From: a virus
Virus record (IMG/VR): IMGVR_UViG_3300042569_001787
Coordinates: 1 to 64,000 of that record
Length of the DNA stretch: 64,000 bases
Strand: one strand, 5' to 3'
Shown piece by piece: positions 58,072 through 64,000 of this stretch. Position numbers and translations under genes: made by a program. How positions within the stretch are numbered: position 1 is the stretch's first letter; every line of letters starts with the position of its first letter. The notes below the pieces were generated by a model. The model saw only the letters and a list, made by a program, of their open reading frames with translations. It had not been told where the DNA came from and searched no databases.

Positions 58072-58827
58072 ATGAAAATTTGTGGTAAAAAAATGGATAA
58101 TTTAAAAATTAATATTAATAACGAGTTGAATAAAAAATCAATTCTTGTTGAATACGATGCGGGATATATTAATCCAAATGACAATCGTAACGAAAAGTTA
58201 ATTAGAGAATCTAAAGGTAATATGTTAGACCATTCTAAACCATTTGAATTTTATGCGGTATTACAAAAATATAACACCCCAAATAGAAATGGTAGAATAT
58301 ATCCTGAACGTATTTTAAAAAGAGAAGCGGAAAACTATAAAAAAATGATAGAAAAAGGTACAGCTCTTTCAGAGTTAAATCATCCTGAATCATCATTAAT
58401 TGACTTAGATAGAGTATCTCACGCAATAAATGAAATATGGTGGGAAGGACCTATATTAATGGGTAAGATACAATTACTCACTTCACCAGGATTCCACGAA
58501 AGAGGTATTGTATCAACTAAAGGAGATTTGGCGGCTAACTACCTAAGACAAGGTGTTACCTTAGGAATTTCTTCAAGAGGGGTGGGTTCCCTTAAAAAAG
58601 TTGGTGAACAGAATGAAGTACAAGAAGATTTTGAATTAATCTGTTTTGACTTAGTATCATCACCATCAACACCTGGAGCATACTTATTCCAAAATCCTGA
58701 AGATAGATTTAACTTTGATGAGAACTTGGAAGAAGAGAAAAAAATGTCGGTAGAAAGAAATGTTGGTGAAAATGGTAACAAATCACTTGACTTAATGAGA
58801 AAATTAACCGATTATTTAGGAAATTAA
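58072..58827 (+). CDS. Prohead core protease (T4 gp21-type)
   Basis: 251 residues (or 244 from ATG 58093). NTPNRNGRIYPERIL, catalytic His in SELNHPESS, catalytic Ser in LGISSRGVGSL, and ICFDLVSSPSTPGAYL match the gp21 serine protease. Cleaves scaffold and capsid proteins after I/L-x-E sites during head maturation. Gene order protease, scaffold, capsid equals T4 21-22-23, with one small gene between. Confidence 0.93.
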   Translation: MKICGKKMDNLKININNELNKKSILVEYDAGYINPNDNRNEKLIRESKGNMLDHSKPFEFYAVLQKYNTPNRNGRIYPERILKREAENYKKMIEKGTALSELNHPESSLIDLDRVSHAINEIWWEGPILMGKIQLLTSPGFHERGIVSTKGDLAANYLRQGVTLGISSRGVGSLKKVGEQNEVQEDFELICFDLVSSPSTPGAYLFQNPEDRFNFDENLEEEKKMSVERNVGENGNKSLDLMRKLTDYLGN

Positions 58828-58840
58828 AAAAATTTATAAC

Positions 58841-59050
58841 ATGGACGAAAAGTATTTTATTGCAAAAATCACAACCGATATGATTGATGAAAAATCGGGA
58901 AAACTTAAAAAATTAAGAGAAGAAAAATTAGTAAAAGGTTATAACCCTACTGATGTTGAGGCCAAAGTAACTAAAGTTTACGAAAACTACACACAGGATT
59001 GGAGATTAACGGCAATTGTTGAAAGTAAAATTGATGAGGTGATAGAATAA
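58841..59050 (+). CDS. Small hypothetical protein
   Basis: 69 residues: KYFIAKITTDMIDEKSGKLK, then EEKLVKGYNPTDVEAKVTKVY and IVESKIDEVIE. Resembles short DUF4494-like proteins of Bacteroidota, weakly. Lies between protease and scaffold and is followed by a terminator. Confidence 0.55.
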   Translation: MDEKYFIAKITTDMIDEKSGKLKKLREEKLVKGYNPTDVEAKVTKVYENYTQDWRLTAIVESKIDEVIE

Positions 59051-59076
59051 AATTTTCACATTTCGATAATAATAAA

Positions 59077-59108
59077 AAGGGGGCATTAGTCCCCTTTTTT
59101 GTTTTTTT
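59077..59108 (+). terminator. Rho-independent terminator
   Basis: AAGGGGGCAT / AGTCCCCTT hairpin with long T-run; separates protease from scaffold transcripts. Confidence 0.85.
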
Positions 59109-59185
59109 TAAAAATGACACTATTTATAATAAATTAAAAACCAATTATTAAATTAGTTTAATTAAAACTTTTTTAACATTGGGGA

Positions 59186-59193
59186 TATTTATA
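59186..59193 (+). promoter_or_regulatory. Late-type promoter box TATTTATA
   Basis: 21 nt before ATG 59215; a second copy lies at 59121-59128. Confidence 0.5.
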
Positions 59194-59214
59194 TAGTAAA
59201 TTAAAAACATACAA

Positions 59215-60768
59215 ATGGCAAAAGAAAAATCTTTAGTTGAAGAAGCAATCATCCAAATGAAAAATTTAGAGGATGCAGTTGCTGAAAATGCAAAAGGAAT
59301 ACTTGCTTCAACTATGAAGCAAGAAATCAAAGAACTAGTAAAAGAGTCTCTGACTGAACAAGAAGATGAGATTGAAACAGACATTGAAATGGACGAACCT
59401 GAAATGGAAGACGATATGTCTGACGAAGAAGGGTTGGACTTGGATATGGATAATTTAGATATGGATGATGAAGATTCTATGGATGATGAAGATTCTATGG
59501 ATGACGACGAAACTATTGACCTTACTGACGTTGATGACGAGGATGAAATCTTACGTGTATTCAGCTTAATGGGTCCTGAAGATAATATCGTGGTTACCAA
59601 AGATAATTCAGGTAATATCAATCTTAAAGATTCTGAAAAAGAGTATATGATTGTCGGAGAAGGTGACGAATACCTTGATGAAACAGAAATGTTCGAAATG
59701 GATGATATGTCAGATTTTGGCATGGAAGACGAAGACGAAGACGAAGACGACATTAATAGCATCATCGATAAAGTATTTAACACTAACGAAGAAGAAGAAA
59801 TGGATTTTGGAATGAACGAACCTAAAATGGACAGTGAAGAAATTGTTTATGAAATAGAATTTGACGGAGATGAAACTGATTTTACCGGAGAGGGTAGTTA
59901 CGACGAAGAAGAAGAAATGGACAGTGAAGAAATTGTTTATGAAATTGACTTTGACGGAGACGAAATTGAATTTGACGGAGATGAATTTGAATTTAACGAA
60001 GAAGGAGACGGTGAAGAAGACATGGGTCTATACGACGATGATGAACCTGTAATGGAATCTAAAAAAATGTCAATCAAACCTAAAGGTGTCGGAATTGGAA
60101 ATCCAAATAAGAAAAAAATATATTCAAACAAACCTAACCAAGAAGGTGGTTTTAAAACTGTAAAAAGAACAGTTAATAAAACCATGGGTACTGGTAAAGC
60201 AAAATTTGAATATAAAGACGGTGAAAATCTTGACGGTGATATGAAAACTGTTAAAAAGGTTGAAACCAAAGAAGCATCAAGAACTTTAGGAAGTGGTTCT
60301 AATTTTAGAACTGGCGGTTTACCAAAACCAAGAGCTCATTCAAAATTTAACACGGCAATCCAAAAAGAAAGTATTGATAACAGAGAATTACAAGTTCTTA
60401 GAGAAAAAAATGAAGAATACAGAAAAGCACTTAACATTTTTAGAAATAAATTAAACGAAGTTGCAGTGTTCAACTCAAACTTAGCATACGCTACACGTTT
60501 GTTCACAGAACATTCAACATCAAAACAAGAAAAGATTAATATCTTAAGACGTTTTGATAGTGTTGAAACTATTAAAGAATCTAAAAACTTGTATAAGACA
60601 TTAAAAGATAACCTTTCGTCTAAGACAAATCAACCAATGAATGAGTCAATTGAAAGAACTATTCAAAGTTCTCCATCGACAGGGTCATCGGCTAATTTGA
60701 TTGAGTCTAAAACATATGAAAATCCTCAGTTCTTAAGAATGAAAGATTTAATGTCAAAATTAAAATAA
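59215..60768 (+). CDS. Prohead core scaffold protein (T4 gp22-like position)
   Basis: 517 residues. Helical N-terminus (NLEDAVAENAKGILASTMKQ, EIKELVKESLTEQED), a long acidic Asp/Glu region (about 45-280) with repeats MDSEEIVYEI, a basic linker, and a C-terminal coiled helix (VLREKNEEYRKALNIFRNKL) ending LRMKDLMSKLK. Composition, length and place between protease and major capsid gene fit a scaffold that is digested on maturation. Sequence-level homology to gp22 is not visible. Confidence 0.75.
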   Translation: MAKEKSLVEEAIIQMKNLEDAVAENAKGILASTMKQEIKELVKESLTEQEDEIETDIEMDEPEMEDDMSDEEGLDLDMDNLDMDDEDSMDDEDSMDDDETIDLTDVDDEDEILRVFSLMGPEDNIVVTKDNSGNINLKDSEKEYMIVGEGDEYLDETEMFEMDDMSDFGMEDEDEDEDDINSIIDKVFNTNEEEEMDFGMNEPKMDSEEIVYEIEFDGDETDFTGEGSYDEEEEMDSEEIVYEIDFDGDEIEFDGDEFEFNEEGDGEEDMGLYDDDEPVMESKKMSIKPKGVGIGNPNKKKIYSNKPNQEGGFKTVKRTVNKTMGTGKAKFEYKDGENLDGDMKTVKKVETKEASRTLGSGSNFRTGGLPKPRAHSKFNTAIQKESIDNRELQVLREKNEEYRKALNIFRNKLNEVAVFNSNLAYATRLFTEHSTSKQEKINILRRFDSVETIKESKNLYKTLKDNLSSKTNQPMNESIERTIQSSPSTGSSANLIESKTYENPQFLRMKDLMSKLK

Positions 60769-60806
60769 AATAAAATAAACTAAAAAAAAAATAAAAAACC
60801 AAAAAA

Positions 60807-62657
60807 ATGGGAGCATTATTAGAATCAGGTCTTGTTGGTAACATCGGGTTAAAACACCTTAAAGTTATCAAAGAAGATACAATTAACAAATGGGATAAAT
60901 TAGGATTCCTAGAAGGCCTTAAAGGTCACCTAAAAGAAAACGTAGCTCAATTATATGAGAACCAAGCGTCTTTCTTAATTAACGAAGCAACGTCTGACGG
61001 GTCTTCAGGTTCATTTGAAACTGTTGTATTCCCTATCGTAAGACGTGTATTCTCTAAATTATTAGCGAATGACATCGTATCAGTACAAGCTATGAACTTA
61101 CCAATCGGTAAATTATTCTACTTTGTACCTAAAATTCAAGGTTATTCAGGTGGTACTAACACTCAATGGAGTGATGTATCTTCAGGAGACCACTACGCAC
61201 CACTAGGAGCACCAAACGGACCAACATCTCAAAATGCAGGTTACACAGGAGCTGGAGCGGTAAGTAAAAACCTTTATGACTTATTCTACGAAGGAACTGA
61301 ACCAGGTTTAGACCCAGCAGGTTTATTCGATTATTCAAAAGGTCGTTGGTCAGCAATCACTGCTACAACCTCAATCCAAAAATGGACTAACGGTTTATTA
61401 GTTGATGCTAATATTTCAGGTGATACTGTAGGTGATGCAACTATCCCTTCAGGTAACACAAGAAAAGTTATCGTTAAAATGTGTGGTTTTGCTGATACAG
61501 GTGCAGGTAAATTAATCGGACCTGATGGTAATGAAATGGATACAGAATCTTTCTTATCTGATTTAATTATCTTCACAGGTGCAGGTTTATCTGTTTCTGC
61601 AACAAACCCATGTCCAGTATCAACAGGAGCTTTATTGTTCAGAGTTGTTACTCAACAATATGGTAAAGGTATCGTTTCTTACGGTAGCACTACTCAAACT
61701 ACTTGGCCATCAACTGGTAACGGTGGTTCATTCAAAAATATCTGTTCTGCAGATGGATGTATCTACTTAGAAGTTGATTTATCTTGTCCAGTATGTGCTG
61801 ATTGTGATTCTACATCTTTAGATGGTTACACAGGTACTACTATTACTCAAGCGACTTCAGGAACATCATTATACGCAGCGTTTAGACGTTATGAAGAATT
61901 AGAATTTGAAGACAAAATCGGTGAGGTTTCTTTCGACTTAGATTCAGTTACTGTATCTGTTACAGAAAGAAAATTAAGAGCACAATGGTCTCCTGAGTTA
62001 GCTCAAGACGTTGCTGCATTCCACAACATCGATGCTGAAGCTGAATTAACAGCTTTATTGTCTGAACAAGTTGCGGCTGAAATTGACCGTGAAATCTTAA
62101 GAGATTTACGTAAAGGAGCTGCATGGAACTTACGTTGGGATTACAACGGATGGAGAAGAATTTCTCAAACAACATCTTATACTCAAAAAGATTGGAATCA
62201 AACATTAATTACTGCAATTAACCAATTGTCAGCACAAATCCACAAATCAACTTTGAGAGGTGGAGCTAACTGGATTGTAGTTTCTTCTGAGATTTCAGCT
62301 ATTTTTGATGATTTAGAGTACTTCCACGTATCTAACGCATCTCCTGAGCAAGACCAGTATAACATGGGTATTGAAAGAGTTGGTACTCTTGCAGGACGTT
62401 ACCAAGTTTACCGTGACCCTTACTTCCCAGCTAACACAGTGTTAGTAGGACACAAAGGAACATCATTGTTAGACACAGGTTACATCTACGCACCGTATGT
62501 ACCTCTACAATTAACACCTACAATGTACAATCCGTTCAACTTTACTCCGATAAAAGGAATAATGACAAGATACGCGAAAAAAATGGTAAATAATCGCTTT
62601 TACGGAAGAATTACTGTAGATGGTGTTAGAACATTCGATTTAAGAGAATTGAGATAA
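60807..62657 (+). CDS. Major capsid protein (T4 gp23-type)
   Basis: 616 residues. VVFPIVRRVFSKLLANDIVS and VQAMNLPIGKLFYFVPKIQG are typical gp23 stretches, with later EFEDKIGEVSFDLDSVTVS, LRAQWSPELAQDVAAFHNID and GRITVDGVRTFDLRELR. The N-terminal ~60 residues look like the removed part: SFLINEATSDG contains an I-N-E/A site, as expected for cleavage by the gp21 protease. Codon use is richer in C-ending codons than neighbours, as for a highly expressed gene. Terminator downstream. Confidence 0.96.
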   Translation: MGALLESGLVGNIGLKHLKVIKEDTINKWDKLGFLEGLKGHLKENVAQLYENQASFLINEATSDGSSGSFETVVFPIVRRVFSKLLANDIVSVQAMNLPIGKLFYFVPKIQGYSGGTNTQWSDVSSGDHYAPLGAPNGPTSQNAGYTGAGAVSKNLYDLFYEGTEPGLDPAGLFDYSKGRWSAITATTSIQKWTNGLLVDANISGDTVGDATIPSGNTRKVIVKMCGFADTGAGKLIGPDGNEMDTESFLSDLIIFTGAGLSVSATNPCPVSTGALLFRVVTQQYGKGIVSYGSTTQTTWPSTGNGGSFKNICSADGCIYLEVDLSCPVCADCDSTSLDGYTGTTITQATSGTSLYAAFRRYEELEFEDKIGEVSFDLDSVTVSVTERKLRAQWSPELAQDVAAFHNIDAEAELTALLSEQVAAEIDREILRDLRKGAAWNLRWDYNGWRRISQTTSYTQKDWNQTLITAINQLSAQIHKSTLRGGANWIVVSSEISAIFDDLEYFHVSNASPEQDQYNMGIERVGTLAGRYQVYRDPYFPANTVLVGHKGTSLLDTGYIYAPYVPLQLTPTMYNPFNFTPIKGIMTRYAKKMVNNRFYGRITVDGVRTFDLRELR

Positions 62658-62677
62658 TCAAAATCTTAAAGAATAAC

Positions 62678-62711
62678 ACTAAAAGGGACAATTTATTGTC
62701 CCTTTTTTTAT
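62678..62711 (+). terminator. Rho-independent terminator of the capsid gene
   Basis: AAAGGGACAAT / ATTGTCCCTTT hairpin with T-run. Confidence 0.9.
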
Positions 62712-62751
62712 GCTCCCACATTAACTATATGTTTTTTGGTCAAATAACTTA

Positions 62752-62759
62752 TATTTATT
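62752..62759 (+). promoter_or_regulatory. Late-type promoter box TATTTATT
   Basis: 3 nt before ATG 62763. Confidence 0.4.
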
Positions 62760-62762
62760 TAT

Positions 62763-63443
62763 ATGAGAAAAATAGAATTAACCGAATTTCAAGTTAAAGA
62801 AATAATAAAGTTATACACTGAAGATTTATTAGGCTCCCCCACTATTAGTGAAAAATTAAAAATACATAAAACAATTGTTTTAAACACATTAAGAAGTAAT
62901 GGTATTATTCTTGGTCCGTCAGGTAGAAGAAATATTGGTGGTAAAAAAGTTGCTGATAAAAAATGGAGAGATTCTAATAAAGAGTATATGTCTAATAAAT
63001 CCAAAACTTGGTATGAACAAAATAAAGAACATCGTAAAGAATATCTTAAAGAATACCGAGAAAACAATGTTGATAAAATTCGTCAAATAAAACGTGATTA
63101 CGAAAGAAATCGTAAAGCGAGAGACCCCCTCTATAAACTAATCAGTAATTTCAGAACTGCTATTTACACCGTATTAAAAGAAAGTAATGTGGATAAATAC
63201 GGACATTACTTTGACATATTACAATACACTCCTGAACAACTAATATCCCATTTAGAAAATAAATTTACAGATAAGATGTCTTGGGATAATTATGGTGAAT
63301 GGCATGTTGACCATAAATTGCCTATAACTTATTTTAATATCTCTGAAATGGGAGATGAAGAGTTTATGAGATGTTGGTCCTTAGATAACCTACAACCAAT
63401 GTGGGGTATTGAAAATATTCGTAAATCAAATAAAACGGAATAA
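62763..63443 (+). CDS. HNH endonuclease, probably a free-standing homing enzyme
   Basis: 226 residues. N-terminal helix-turn-helix-like region (IIKLYTEDLLGSPTISEKLK), a basic charged middle, and the HNH core WHVDHKLPITYF...WSLDNLQPMW...ENIRKSNK. Free-standing HNH genes often sit beside capsid genes in T4-like phages and spread by cutting relatives that lack them. No intron is apparent. Confidence 0.85.
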   Translation: MRKIELTEFQVKEIIKLYTEDLLGSPTISEKLKIHKTIVLNTLRSNGIILGPSGRRNIGGKKVADKKWRDSNKEYMSNKSKTWYEQNKEHRKEYLKEYRENNVDKIRQIKRDYERNRKARDPLYKLISNFRTAIYTVLKESNVDKYGHYFDILQYTPEQLISHLENKFTDKMSWDNYGEWHVDHKLPITYFNISEMGDEEFMRCWSLDNLQPMWGIENIRKSNKTE

Positions 63444-63541
63444 GATAAAGGATACAAGAAATTGTTTCTTTTTTTTATATTATAAAAAAATATTAATAAG
63501 TTATTTAAACACCAATTACTGTATAATTAAAAATTTTGAGA

Positions 63542-63549
63542 TATTTATT
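63542..63549 (+). promoter_or_regulatory. Late-type promoter box TATTTATT
   Basis: 14 nt before ATG 63564. Confidence 0.5.
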
Positions 63550-63563
63550 AATAAAGAAATATT

Positions 63564-64000
63564 ATGAATAGATTTAATTTAAATACTGAAGAAAGAAATA
63601 GGATTTTAAATTTACATGAAAGTGTTAGAGAGAAAACTATTAAAAAAATTATTTCAGAGGCGGGTCCATATGAAGATGGGGAAATCCCTGTTCCTAATAC
63701 AGGAACAACTGTCCCTACTACAGGAACAACTGCGACTCCTGGTACACCCGCAGGTCCAGGTCTTTCTGGATTTAATGCTGATTCAGATGGTGATGGTTCC
63801 CCTGATTATTTACAAGCGCAAAATCCGCAAGATAAATCTGCATTAACACCTGCGACTCCTGGTAAAACAAACTACTCGGCTAGTGATATTCAAACTTATT
63901 TAAAAACTAAAGGACATAATTTGGGTACATCAGGACCAAAGAAAGATGGTGTTGATGGTAAAATAGGTCCTAAAACTATTGCTGCGATAATTGCGGCGTT
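63564..64000 (+). CDS. Virion-type protein with peptidoglycan-binding domain, 3' end outside window
   Basis: 145 codons visible, open to the window end. Starts NRFNLNTEERNRILNLHESV, then KKIISEAGPYE with an I-S-E/A site, the clearest example of the N-terminal helix plus protease-site pair. Next a Thr/Pro/Gly linker (GTTVPTTGTTATPGTP), and from about residue 108 a PG_binding-type repeat (IQTYLKTKGHNLG, DGKIGPKTIAAI). Probably a wall-degrading or wall-binding virion enzyme whose catalytic part lies beyond the window. Confidence 0.75.
   Translation, partial: MNRFNLNTEERNRILNLHESVREKTIKKIISEAGPYEDGEIPVPNTGTTVPTTGTTATPGTPAGPGLSGFNADSDGDGSPDYLQAQNPQDKSALTPATPGKTNYSASDIQTYLKTKGHNLGTSGPKKDGVDGKIGPKTIAAIIAA

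Noticed and set aside
59148-59783. Ser-rich minus-strand ORF opposite the scaffold gene
   Set aside because: Antisense of Asp/Glu codons gives Ser/Ile-rich sequence; typical shadow.

Overview
This window reads as part of the genome of a large, tailed, T4-related (myovirus-type) phage that infects a member of the Bacteroidota, most likely a flavobacterium-like host. The phage assignment rests on a T4-order head module in the last 12 kb: terminase large subunit, portal, prohead protease, acidic scaffold, major capsid protein. The host assignment rests on three things: promoters of the Bacteroidota form TTTG-N18-20-TAnnTTTG; no Shine-Dalgarno sequences but A-rich leaders; and a secreted protein ending in a type IX secretion (T9SS) sorting domain, a system known only from Bacteroidota. 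The sequence is AT-rich throughout and densely coding on both strands. No integrase or insertion sequence was seen.

Layout. 1-1.6 kb: small conserved phage genes of unknown role, the first cut by the window edge. 1.6-9.5 kb: a virion-type GH19 lysozyme, small metalloproteases and membrane proteins, an FKBP/SlyD-type isomerase, a full-length DnaK, a class II tRNA-synthetase-like protein and a probable ADP-ribosyltransferase. 9.5-16.6 kb: a surface/secretion block with a T9SS-sorted protein, a CsgG-like lipoprotein, a low-complexity secreted protein with a probable barrel end and a C-type-lectin/LamG protein, followed by a GH19 endolysin. 17.5-30 kb: PPK2, metallopeptidases and a run of probable virion proteins. 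30-33.8 kb: four overlapping glycosyltransferase genes. 33.8-42.2 kb: stable-RNA region with tRNA-Arg, a five-tRNA cluster (His, Ile, initiator-like Met, Glu, Asp), an unidentified structured RNA of about 0.95 kb behind three tandem promoters, and a tmRNA on the minus strand; genes for cell-wall peptidases lie between them. 42-48.7 kb: an M20-type peptidase, a ClpC-like unfoldase without its N-domain, and a nucleotidyltransferase-M23 fusion. 48.8-64 kb: head and packaging module, a phage copy of ribosomal protein bS21, an HNH endonuclease, and a final open gene with a peptidoglycan-binding domain.

How the parts may work together. Two promoter classes stand out. Host-like promoters sit before RNA genes, some chaperone genes and a set of genes whose ATG lies only 3-8 nt past the -7 box (probable leaderless mRNAs). 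A second motif, TATTTAT(A/T), lies 3-45 nt before many virion and lysis genes on both strands and is the likely late promoter. Three non-coding RNA loci share a GTTCTTTGAAAT-like element near their 5' ends that resembles the boxA of rRNA leaders. tRNAs, an initiator-like tRNA, tmRNA, bS21 and a synthetase-like protein suggest control of translation; DnaK, the FKBP and the ClpC-like unfoldase suggest control of protein folding. Many probable virion proteins, including enzymes (PPK2, ADP-ribosyltransferase-like, GH19), begin with a similar short amphipathic helix, proposed here as a head-targeting signal processed by the prohead protease at I/L-x-E sites.
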